Source: Paracoccus onubensis
GTDB taxonomy: Bacteria > Pseudomonadota > Alphaproteobacteria > Rhodobacterales > Rhodobacteraceae
Direction: 5' to 3'
NCBI RefSeq assembly: GCF_003591515.1
Contig: NZ_QZCG01000008.1
Coordinates: forward strand, 62,001-126,000
Length of the DNA stretch: 64,000 nt
Shown in pieces: positions 33,864-41,682 of this stretch (position 1 is the first letter of the stretch; every line of letters starts with the position of its first letter). Under the pieces are notes generated by a model that was given only the letters and a program-made list of their open reading frames with translations, had not been told where the DNA came from and did not search any database. Position numbers and translations under genes: made by a program.

Positions 33864-35600
33864 TTACCCGCGCGGCATGACGTTTCTGGCCCTGCCCAAT
33901 ACCGGGATATTGTTGGCAATGCAGACTACCGTGAAGGATACCGCCAGCAGGATGATGCCCAGCACACAGATCGCACCCAGATCGCCGCTTTCGTTCAGAT
34001 CGTAGATGATGACCGAAACGAGTTTGGTGTTGGCTGTCGTCAGCAGGATCGTCGCGGATAGTTCGCGGATCGTGCCGACGAAGACGAAACACCATGCAGC
34101 AATGATGCTGGTGCGCAAAAGCGGCGCGGTGATGTCCCAAAGTGTCCGCAGCCGTGACGCGCCCATGATCCGCCCGGCGTCCTCGAGTTCCGGATGTATC
34201 CCGGCGAAAGAGGAGGACATCTGCTGATATCCCGCAGGAAGCTCGATTGTCATGAATGCGATCAGCAGGATCCAGAGTGTGCCGTAAAGCTGAAAGGTCG
34301 GGTTGGCGTAACTTAGGAACAGCCCCACCCCCAGCACGATCCCGGGCACGGCGACCGGTGCAGTGGCCAATATGCCCAGATAACCAGCGCCGCGGATCGA
34401 TCGGCGGGTCACCAGATAGGCGGTCACCACGGCGATGGCAGTCACTGCGGTCGCGGTCACGATGCCAAGGAAGAGCGTATTCTTCAGCGCAAGCTGCGTC
34501 GCCGAAAATTCGAACAATACGAAATTCCAGTGCCGCAGGGTGAAATTCTCCCAGGTCAGCCCGGCGCCGGGTGTCTGCATGAAGGCCGTCTTCAGGATCG
34601 CGCCATAGGGCAGAAAGATCGTCAGTGACAGGATGAAGAGAACGAAGGCCATCGACGGCCATTTCCACCGCCCCAGTTCCGTAATGCGTGGCGTGCCGCT
34701 TTTGCCGCCCATAACCGTATAGCCCTTGCGCCCCAGAATTGTCTTTTGAGTGCGAAGCAGCATCACTGTGATGACCAGCAGAGGAATTGCCGCAGCGGCG
34801 GCGACGCCGAGCCGTGGCGGAAACTGGAACAGGCTCCAGATCTTGGTGGTAATAACGTGAAATCCTGCCGGCAGCGCCAGGATCGCAGGCGATCCGAACA
34901 TCGTCAGTGCCTGAAGAATGGCGATCAATGTCCCCGCCAGCATCGCCGGCAATACCAGCGGCAATGTCACCTTGCGTACGGTTGTTAACGCCTTGCCGCC
35001 AAGGATCGCAGAAGCGTCTTCAAGATCGGACGGAACCCGGTCCAGCGCGTTGGAAACCAGTGTGAATACATACGGAAAGGTGAAACAGGCGATGGCGAAG
35101 ACCAGTCCGGAAAACGTGTAGATATCGAACATGACGAAGGACGAATCCTGCCTAAGCAGCTTGCGGGCCAGAACGTTCAGCACGCCGCTGTTTGGTGCCG
35201 CCAGGATTTCATATGCGATGGCGCCGAGAAAGGGCGGCGTCACAAAGGAAGCGGTCACAAGGATGCGGATCAGTTTCCTGCCCGGCAGATCAGTCCGCGA
35301 AACCAGCCAGGCCATCGGCGTCGCGACAAGGCAGGACAGGATCCCCACCCCGAAGGCCATGCCGATCGCCAGTAAATACGCGCGCAGCAGGGTCGAGTCG
35401 GTGACCAGTGACGCGAAGTTCTGAAGGGTAAAGCTTCCGTCCACATCATTGCGAAAGCTATAGAAGATGATCCAGAACAGAGGCAGGACCACCAGAATCG
35501 TCAGCAATCCTCCCAAAAGGACGAAAGTCGGGATGGAAAGGTCGACGCGTTTGCGCCGACCCTCCCCTACGATTCCGTTTGCAGCCTGGGTTGCAGTCAT
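33864..35600 (-). CDS. ABC transporter permease, fused double domain (FbpB type)
   Basis: A 578-residue protein with about 12 transmembrane segments in two repeated halves, each with its own permease core and EAA loop (LEDASAILGGKALTTVRKVTLP in part, and LEDAGRIMGASRLRTLWDIT). This is the layout of FbpB/AfuB and of the 2-aminoethylphosphonate and thiamine permeases. The N-terminal basic stretch GEGRRKRVD precedes the first helix. It follows the binding protein gene by 12 bp. Despite the ferric label often given to such proteins, operon context with catabolic genes points to an organic anion. Inner membrane. Confidence 0.9.
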   Translation of the reverse strand: MTATQAANGIVGEGRRKRVDLSIPTFVLLGGLLTILVVLPLFWIIFYSFRNDVDGSFTLQNFASLVTDSTLLRAYLLAIGMAFGVGILSCLVATPMAWLVSRTDLPGRKLIRILVTASFVTPPFLGAIAYEILAAPNSGVLNVLARKLLRQDSSFVMFDIYTFSGLVFAIACFTFPYVFTLVSNALDRVPSDLEDASAILGGKALTTVRKVTLPLVLPAMLAGTLIAILQALTMFGSPAILALPAGFHVITTKIWSLFQFPPRLGVAAAAAIPLLVITVMLLRTQKTILGRKGYTVMGGKSGTPRITELGRWKWPSMAFVLFILSLTIFLPYGAILKTAFMQTPGAGLTWENFTLRHWNFVLFEFSATQLALKNTLFLGIVTATAVTAIAVVTAYLVTRRSIRGAGYLGILATAPVAVPGIVLGVGLFLSYANPTFQLYGTLWILLIAFMTIELPAGYQQMSSSFAGIHPELEDAGRIMGASRLRTLWDITAPLLRTSIIAAWCFVFVGTIRELSATILLTTANTKLVSVIIYDLNESGDLGAICVLGIILLAVSFTVVCIANNIPVLGRARNVMPRG

Positions 35601-35612
35601 TATTGGCCTCGC

Positions 35613-36659
35613 TCAGGTACCGAAGAATTTTTCGTAATTCGACTTGATCTCAAGGATCATCGCTTCAAGTTTCTCTGCATCGACATGGAGCAGCGGGATT
35701 TCACTCAGCGGTGTCCGCGAGTCCTTTTCGACCACGTCCGGATGGAACGAGCGCAGCCCCCCGGAATCGCTGTTAAGTTGCTGGGCCTCGTGCGAGAACA
35801 GGAAAGCATAGAAAAGCTTGGCGGCGTTCGGATGCGGCGCCCCGGCCAGCACCCCGGCATTTCCGACCGCGATCGGCGTGCCTTCTTCGGGATAGACGAT
35901 GGTGATCGGTACGCCTTCATCCTGAAGGCGGAAGATGTTGTATTCGTTCCCGTCGGCCTGGATGATCCGCTCGCCCTGCGCAAGTTTCTTCGGCGGCTCG
36001 GTCGAGGATTGCACCTGCATCACATCCTGGGCGCCAAGCTGTTCGAAATAATCCCAGCCGAGCAATTCGACCAGACTATAGGTGGCTGACATCACCGTAC
36101 CTGAATAGCCCGGATGCGCCTTGACCATCTTGCCGCTATATTCCGGCTTCAGCAGATCGTTCCAGGTTTTGGGGGCATCGGCCTCGTCAAGCATGTCGCT
36201 GCGATAGGCCAGCACCGAAAGATGGGCGCGATAGGCGGCAAAGTAACCATCCGGATCCTTTTCATCCTCTGGCCATTTGTCGGCGACTTCCTGTGGCACC
36301 ATCGCCTCGAGCCACTCGTGGCGCTTGAAATATTCGAAATGCACCGCGTCCGAGGTTTCGATCACATCGGCATTCTGGATGCCGCTGGACGTCTCTTGCC
36401 CGATGCGTTGGAACACGCGCTCGGAACCGGCACGTTCCACCTGGACCTCGATCCCCGGATAGGTGGATTTGAAAAGTTCGGCCAACTGCTCGGCCACCGC
36501 GACATCCGTTGCGGTATAGAAGACAACGCTGCCTTCGCTGGTGGCGGCTTCGATCAGTTCGGGCGTGATGTCATAAGGGGCCGGCGCCTCGGCAAAGGCG
36601 CTGCCGGTGATTGCAAGGCCGCAGGTAAGGGCCGTCGTTCGAATCAGTTTCGTCAACAC
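35613..36659 (-). CDS. ABC transporter substrate-binding protein, ferric/organic-anion type
   Basis: A 348-residue periplasmic binding protein. The start is GTG at 36659 with GGGAGG 8 nt upstream, giving a signal peptide of about 23 residues that ends GSAFAEA. The mature part has ATSEGSVVFYTATDVAVAEQL and VQVERAGSERVFQRI, which match the FbpA/AfuA/PhnS cluster (SBP family 1 and relatives). Tyr residues that bind iron in FbpA cannot be placed with certainty. It lies between the ATPase (41 bp before) and the permease. Ligand unknown. Confidence 0.88.
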   Translation of the reverse strand: MLTKLIRTTALTCGLAITGSAFAEAPAPYDITPELIEAATSEGSVVFYTATDVAVAEQLAELFKSTYPGIEVQVERAGSERVFQRIGQETSSGIQNADVIETSDAVHFEYFKRHEWLEAMVPQEVADKWPEDEKDPDGYFAAYRAHLSVLAYRSDMLDEADAPKTWNDLLKPEYSGKMVKAHPGYSGTVMSATYSLVELLGWDYFEQLGAQDVMQVQSSTEPPKKLAQGERIIQADGNEYNIFRLQDEGVPITIVYPEEGTPIAVGNAGVLAGAPHPNAAKLFYAFLFSHEAQQLNSDSGGLRSFHPDVVEKDSRTPLSEIPLLHVDAEKLEAMILEIKSNYEKFFGT

Positions 36660-36700
36660 GTGTAGATCCTCCCTTCTACATATCGAGAAATTGTCTTTTC

Positions 36701-37762
36701 TTACCGAGACAGCGCCCGGCATTTCTCTTTCGGGAAATGCAGCCAGGCACTGTCGCCAACCGGCAACTTGACCTCGACCGGCGCGATGGCGCGGATCGTT
36801 TCGCCGCCGGGAATGGTGACGAGATAATCGCGATGAGAGCCCATATAGATCTGACGCGCTACAGTGCCTTGCACGCAATTGACCTCTGCCTGGCGCGTTT
36901 CGCCGACATGAATGTCGTGATGCCGGACGGAAGCGATAGCTTTGCCATCGGCGGCAAGCTTTCCGCTGCCGCAGTCAAGCACGAAATCGCCGTTACAGCG
37001 CAAAGCGGTATCCGACAATCTGGCTCCGGACAGGATATTCGTTCCGCCGATGAACCGGGCCACGAATTCGGATTCGGGCCTTGCATAGATATCCTCTGGC
37101 GATCCCGCCTGTTCGATATAACCGTCATTCATCACCACGATCACATCGGCCGTGGTCATCGCCTCGGATTGATCATGCGTGACATAGACGGTCGTATATT
37201 TGAATTCGTCATGCAGACGGCGGATTTCGAAGCGCATCTCTTCGCGCAGATTCGCGTCGAGGTTGGAAAGCGGCTCGTCCAGAAGCAGGATCTCGGGTTT
37301 GACGACCAGCGCGCGTGCAAGCGATACGCGCTGCTGCTGACCGCCGGAAAGTTCGCCGGGATAGCGATGTTCCAATGGCAGAAGCTGCGTGACTGTCAGG
37401 ATCTCATGCACCCGCCGTTTGACCTCGTCGGCCGGAAGCTTGCGCAGATTAAGCCCGTAAGCGACATTCTGGAAAACGGTCATATGCGGCCAAAGAGCAT
37501 AGCTCTGGAAGATCATCGACATGTTGCGCCCTTCGGGCGGCACGGTAGTCCCCGCGCTGGAGACGACCCTGCCTTCCACGCGCACCTCGCCACTGCTGGC
37601 ATCCACGAAGCCGGCAACGAGGCGAAGCGTGGTCGTCTTGCCGCATCCGGACGGCCCAAGCAGGCAAACCAGCTGGCCTCTTTCGACGGACAGATCTACG
37701 CCTTTGACAACGGTCAGTGCCCCGTATTTCTTCTCGACAGCTGCCAATTCGAGAAACGACAT
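36701..37762 (-). CDS. ABC transporter ATP-binding protein (FbpC/PotA type)
   Basis: A 353-residue ATPase: Walker A GPSGCGKTTT, signature LSGGQQQRVSLARAL, Walker B ILLLDEPLSNLDA, switch His in YVTHDQSEA, and a C-terminal TOBE domain. The ATG at 37762 is used; a GTG one codon earlier is possible; GAGGAGGGG serves as ribosome binding site. First gene of the ATPase, binding protein, permease operon. Its promoter region carries operator P2 (37813), shared in design with other genes of the GntR2 group. Confidence 0.92.
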   Translation of the reverse strand: MSFLELAAVEKKYGALTVVKGVDLSVERGQLVCLLGPSGCGKTTTLRLVAGFVDASSGEVRVEGRVVSSAGTTVPPEGRNMSMIFQSYALWPHMTVFQNVAYGLNLRKLPADEVKRRVHEILTVTQLLPLEHRYPGELSGGQQQRVSLARALVVKPEILLLDEPLSNLDANLREEMRFEIRRLHDEFKYTTVYVTHDQSEAMTTADVIVVMNDGYIEQAGSPEDIYARPESEFVARFIGGTNILSGARLSDTALRCNGDFVLDCGSGKLAADGKAIASVRHHDIHVGETRQAEVNCVQGTVARQIYMGSHRDYLVTIPGGETIRAIAPVEVKLPVGDSAWLHFPKEKCRALSR

Positions 37763-37812
37763 CACCCCTCCTCATTCGTGATATTTCGCGGAACCGTAAC
37801 AAGGTCTTTTAA

Positions 37813-37838
37813 ATTGTCAACATTTTACTGTCGTCAAT
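37813..37838. promoter_or_regulatory. Probable GntR2 operator P2 (ABC operon)
   Basis: Arms ATTGTCAAC and GTCGTCAAT with an 8-bp spacer; the right arm matches the ideal GTTGACAAT at 7 of 9. It lies 51 bp upstream of the ATPase start. Confidence 0.6.
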
Positions 37839-37851
37839 TATAAGCTGATAC

Positions 37852-38598
37852 TCAGCCCATCCACGCGCCGCCATTGGCGTGCAGCGTCTGGCCGGTGACA
37901 TAGCGCATCCCTGATCCGGCCAATGCGAGGACGACCCCGGCGATCTCGTCCGCCGTGCCGTGCCGGTCCAGAACATTCTGCATCGTGGCGTGGTGCGCGG
38001 GTGTCCCGCCGGTGCGCCTGGTGTCGATAAGGCCCGGCGCCACGCAGTTCACCGTGATACCCGCACGGCCCCATTCATGGGCCAGCGCGCGGGTCAGACC
38101 GCCTAATCCGGCCTTGGCGGCGATGACATGGACGCGGTCCGATGCACCGGTTTGTGCCGTCATTCCGCCAATGGTAATGAACGCGGCCCGGTCACTTCCG
38201 CGCAGCGGTGCTTCCGCGGCCTTGGCCAGCAGGAACACGCTATCAAGTGCGATGCTCATCACAAGCCGCCATTCGCCATAGCTGGTGTCCTGAAGCGGGC
38301 TATGGGGCCGAATCGCCGCATTTGCGACGACGGAATCAAGCCTTCCGAATCGCTGTATCGTCGCTTCGATCAAGCGGGCAGGAACGTCAGGATCCGCCAG
38401 ATCGCCCAGAATCACTTCGGCCTGACCACCTGCCCCACGGACCGCTTCGGCGGTCGTTTCCGCCGCCGCATGATCGCTATTGGCGTGAATCATCACCGAC
38501 GCTCCGCCAGCGCCAAAATTCGTCGCAATCGCGCGTCCGATATTGCGCGAAGCTCCGGTCAGCAGCACGACCCGATCCGTGAATTCCCTGTCTTTCAT
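37852..38598 (-). CDS. Short-chain dehydrogenase/reductase with replaced catalytic residues (second copy)
   Basis: A 248-residue SDR. Cofactor motif TGASRNIG, an Asn-containing VVANAAI and the C-terminal TGQTLHANGG are present. Aligned to FabG, the catalytic Ser is Gly (IGGMTAQTG) and the Tyr is Val (RVHVIAAKAG), the same two changes as in the SDR at 15191. It is divergent from PrpD copy 4. The protein may not be a normal oxidoreductase, or it may use the His next to the Val. It shares the 178-bp promoter region 38599-38776 with inverted repeats of the GntR2 type. Confidence 0.85.
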   Translation of the reverse strand: MKDREFTDRVVLLTGASRNIGRAIATNFGAGGASVMIHANSDHAAAETTAEAVRGAGGQAEVILGDLADPDVPARLIEATIQRFGRLDSVVANAAIRPHSPLQDTSYGEWRLVMSIALDSVFLLAKAAEAPLRGSDRAAFITIGGMTAQTGASDRVHVIAAKAGLGGLTRALAHEWGRAGITVNCVAPGLIDTRRTGGTPAHHATMQNVLDRHGTADEIAGVVLALAGSGMRYVTGQTLHANGGAWMG

Positions 38599-38643
38599 TC
38601 CGTTCTCCCGATCTTGACTTCGGGTTCAGTTGGCGGTCAATTG

Positions 38644-38657
38644 TTGACAATTGTCAA
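38644..38657. promoter_or_regulatory. Perfect 14-bp palindrome in the SDR/PrpD promoter
   Basis: TTGACAATTGTCAA, built from the same half-site as P1-P3 but with no spacer and the arms pointing the other way. It lies 46 bp upstream of the SDR start. Confidence 0.6.
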
Positions 38658-38694
38658 TATGAATCGCGATGACGGCTTTTCATTTACCTTGATG

Positions 38695-38720
38695 ACTGTC
38701 ATTAGACTACTGTTGACAAT
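38695..38720. promoter_or_regulatory. Probable GntR2 operator P3 (PrpD copy 4 promoter)
   Basis: Arms ACTGTCATT and GTTGACAAT with the 8-bp spacer seen in P1 and P2; the left arm is weak (6 of 9). It ends 56 bp before the PrpD copy 4 start. Confidence 0.55.
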
Positions 38721-38776
38721 TATTGGAAAGCTTTGCACAAGAACCCACAAAACCATCACGGATCGGAGAGGATTCA

Positions 38777-40192
38777 ATGAACAAGGACGCCCGGATCGAT
38801 ATCGAGCTGACCAGATATGCTGCTGATTTCATACTAAAATCCAAACCGGAAGATCTGCCTTCCGAGGTCGTGGAAAACGGACGCAAATCGATCCTGGACG
38901 GTTTCGGGCTCGCCGTATCGGGTTCGGTCGCAAAAAGCGGTGAATTGGTGCGGCAGCACCTGTCCGATCTTGGACTCGCCGACGGAGCTGCGACGGTGAT
39001 CGGCGCGGGCCGCAAGGTCGCGCCACGCTTCGCAGCCTTTGCCAACGGGGTTGGAATCCATGCCGATGATTACGACGATACCCAGCTTGCGGTGGCCAAG
39101 GACCGGGTTTACGGCCTTCTGACCCATCCGACCGCCCCTGCCCTTCCCGCCGCCTTTGCCGTCGCGGAATCGAAGAAATCCAACGGTCTGGCGATGATGC
39201 ATGCCTATCATCTGGGCGTGGAACTGGAATGCAAGATCGCCGAGGCGATAAATCCGCGCCATTACCAGACCGGTTTCCACGCAACCGCCACCTGCGGCAC
39301 CTATGCCGCCGCCGCCGCGGCCTCGAAACTGCTGGGCTTCGATATCGACACGACGCTTCGCGCCCTTTCGATCGCCGGAAGCCAATCCGCAGGACTGCGC
39401 GAAAATTTCGGCACCATGACCAAGCCTTTCCATGCCGGCCGCTCTTCCGAAAGCGGGGTTGCGGCCGCGCAATTCGCCTCTTACGGCTGGACCGCCACAA
39501 GCCGCATCCTGGAAGCGCCTCGCGGTTTCTTCTCGGCCGCGGGCGGCGGTTTCGACATGAACGCCATTCACGGAAAGCTTGGCGCGCCCTGGACCTTCGC
39601 CGATCCCGGCGTTTCGATCAAACCGCATCCATCAGGGTCGCTGACCCATCCCGGCATGACTGAAATGCTGCGTCTGATCACCGAGCATGACATCACGCCT
39701 GAGCTGGTGAAGCATGTCCGGGTGGGCACCAATTCCAACATGCCCAACGCCCTGATCCATCATCGGCCCAAGGACGAATTGCAGGCCAAGTTCTCGATGG
39801 AGTTCTGCATGGCGATCCTGCTGCTGGAACGCCGTGCCGGGCTGGCCGAGTTCACCGACGAGGTGGTGCTGCGCCCGGATGTGAAGGCGATGATCGAGAA
39901 GATCGATTTCGTGGTGGATGACGAGGCCGAAGCCGCAGGCTACCACCTGATGACCACGATCATCGATATCGAGCTGACCGATGGCCGCAAAATCTCGGGT
40001 CGCGCCGATTTCGGAAAAGGTTCGCCCGCTTTCCCGATGTCCTATGATGAGGTGGCCGAAAAGTTCCGCGAGAATTGCGAATTCGCCGGAATGTCGCGCG
40101 ACCGGGCCGATGAGATCGTCGATCTGGTGCGCGAATTGGAAAACCTTTCCTCGCTTGACCGGCTTTCGGAATTGCTGATCTCGATCCGCTGA
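38777..40192 (+). CDS. MmgE/PrpD family protein (copy 4)
   Basis: A 471-residue MmgE/PrpD protein. The start at 38777 follows GGAGAGGA; the frame runs back to 38723 without a better site. Seen: NGVGIHADDYDDTQLAV, TGFHATATCGTYAAAA, TMTKPFHAGRSSESG and SIKPHPSGSLTHPGM. The D-Y-D-D-T, His and Lys sites are kept, but the usual K-P-Y-x-C-G motif reads K-P-H-P-S-G, so the Cys is Ser. The loop after D-D-T is longer (LAVAKDRVYGLL), which should reshape the substrate pocket. First gene of a PrpD, PrpD, LeuB-like operon. Confidence 0.86.
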   Translation: MNKDARIDIELTRYAADFILKSKPEDLPSEVVENGRKSILDGFGLAVSGSVAKSGELVRQHLSDLGLADGAATVIGAGRKVAPRFAAFANGVGIHADDYDDTQLAVAKDRVYGLLTHPTAPALPAAFAVAESKKSNGLAMMHAYHLGVELECKIAEAINPRHYQTGFHATATCGTYAAAAAASKLLGFDIDTTLRALSIAGSQSAGLRENFGTMTKPFHAGRSSESGVAAAQFASYGWTATSRILEAPRGFFSAAGGGFDMNAIHGKLGAPWTFADPGVSIKPHPSGSLTHPGMTEMLRLITEHDITPELVKHVRVGTNSNMPNALIHHRPKDELQAKFSMEFCMAILLLERRAGLAEFTDEVVLRPDVKAMIEKIDFVVDDEAEAAGYHLMTTIIDIELTDGRKISGRADFGKGSPAFPMSYDEVAEKFRENCEFAGMSRDRADEIVDLVRELENLSSLDRLSELLISIR

Positions 40193-40198
40193 TGCCGA

Positions 40199-40257
40199 AG
40201 GAAGATCGCGATGGTCTTCCTGCCCCTCAGCTTCCGGCGGTTCGAATGGCCGCCGGA
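40199..40257 (+). other. Two hairpins between PrpD copies 4 and 5
   Basis: Within the 130-bp gap: AGGAAGA/TCTTCCT (40199-40221, 9-nt loop) and TCCGGCGG/CCGCCGGA (40233-40257, 9-nt loop). Neither is followed by T's. They may protect or process the polycistronic mRNA, or partly terminate it. Copy 5 then has its own site AAAGG before the ATG. Confidence 0.5.
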
Positions 40258-40322
40258 GCGCATTGGATTTGATTCTCTGAAATCCTGCCCCATCCGGGCA
40301 AATCACTTGGAAAGGCCTGTAT

Positions 40323-41666
40323 ATGACAAGACCCGTCACCAGGGAACTCGCGGAATGGACCGTCTCGCTGCGGGGAGACGACATTCCTGAACCGGTCCGC
40401 GCGGAAGGTGTGCGCAGCTTCGTGAACTGGCTTGGTTGCGCGGTGGGCGGCAGCGCACATGAGACCATAGACCGCGGATTGGACGCGGTGCGTCCCTTCA
40501 CCGGCACTGCCCGCGCGCAGGTCATCGGGCGCAACGAGCGGCTGGACGAGTTGCATGCCGCATTGATCAACGGGATTTCCTCTCATGTTCTCGATTACGA
40601 TGACACGCATCTGAAAACCATCATCCACCCGGCCGGCCCGATTGCCTCTGCCGTCCTCGCCGTGGCCGAACCGCGCGGGATCAGCGGCCAGGATGTCCTG
40701 ACCGCGCTGGTTGTGGGAATGGAGGTTGAATGCCGTATCGGAAATTCGGTCTATCCGGATCACTATGACCGCGGCTGGCATATTACCGGCACCGCCGGCG
40801 TCTTCGGAGCAGCGGCGGCAGTCGGCCGGCTGCTGGATCTTGATGCCCGGCAGATGACCTGGGCATATAGCCTCGCCGCCACCCAATCTTCGGGCCTGCG
40901 CGAGATGTTCGGAACCATGACCAAAAGTTTTCATCCGGGCCGGGCTGCTCAGAACGGCGCAATGTCCGCCTTTCTCGCCAAGGCGAATTACGACAGTTCG
41001 GAACAGGGAATCGAGGCGCCGCGCGGCTGGGCCAATGTGGCGTCGACCAAGCAGGATTACGACGAAATTCTGGGCGATCTGGGCAAGACATGGGAAGCGG
41101 GGCTGAACAGCTACAAACCCTATGCCTGCGGAATCGTGATCCATCCGACCATCGACGGATGCCAGCAATTGCGCGCGAAACTGGGCGACCGTATTGCTTC
41201 CATCGCCTCGGTCGGCCTTCGCACCCATCCGCTGGTGCTGGAACTGACGGGCAAGAAGGCTCCGGCGACCGGCCTGGAAGGAAAGTTCAGCGTCTATCAT
41301 GCGGCGGCAACGGCACTTCTTTACGGTGACGGCTCGCCCACGGCATTCACCGACGAGATGGTGCGCGATCCGCGCGTGACCGCTTTGCGGGACCGGGTGT
41401 CTGCCCAGTCCGACAATGCCGTCCACGAGGATGAGGTATATATCTCGGTGCGTTTCGAGGATGGAAGCACAACCGAGCTGCATGTCGAACATGCCATTGG
41501 CAGCATCTCGCGACCGCTGTCGGACGAACAGATCGTGACCAAGTTCCGCAATCAGTCGATAGGCATTCTGGGCGAAGCGGCGGCCGACGAACTCATCCGG
41601 ACGGCGTGGCAACTGGAAGATCACGACGACATCGCCGCGATCACCCGCCTTTCTGCGCCCGCCTGA
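40323..41666 (+). CDS. MmgE/PrpD family protein (copy 5)
   Basis: A 447-residue MmgE/PrpD protein with all family sites: NGISSHVLDYDDTHLKT with HPAGP after it, RGWHITGTAGVFGAAA, TMTKSFHPGRAAQNG and YKPYACGIVIHP. In motif make-up it is nearest to copy 2 of the tricarboxylate region. It follows copy 4 by 130 bp and precedes the LeuB-like gene by 16 bp. Two different PrpD proteins in one operon suggests either two steps on one substrate or a heteromeric enzyme; the second idea is speculative because known members are homodimers. Confidence 0.88.
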   Translation: MTRPVTRELAEWTVSLRGDDIPEPVRAEGVRSFVNWLGCAVGGSAHETIDRGLDAVRPFTGTARAQVIGRNERLDELHAALINGISSHVLDYDDTHLKTIIHPAGPIASAVLAVAEPRGISGQDVLTALVVGMEVECRIGNSVYPDHYDRGWHITGTAGVFGAAAAVGRLLDLDARQMTWAYSLAATQSSGLREMFGTMTKSFHPGRAAQNGAMSAFLAKANYDSSEQGIEAPRGWANVASTKQDYDEILGDLGKTWEAGLNSYKPYACGIVIHPTIDGCQQLRAKLGDRIASIASVGLRTHPLVLELTGKKAPATGLEGKFSVYHAAATALLYGDGSPTAFTDEMVRDPRVTALRDRVSAQSDNAVHEDEVYISVRFEDGSTTELHVEHAIGSISRPLSDEQIVTKFRNQSIGILGEAAADELIRTAWQLEDHDDIAAITRLSAPA

Positions 41667-41682
41667 CCCAAGGAGAGTTGCA

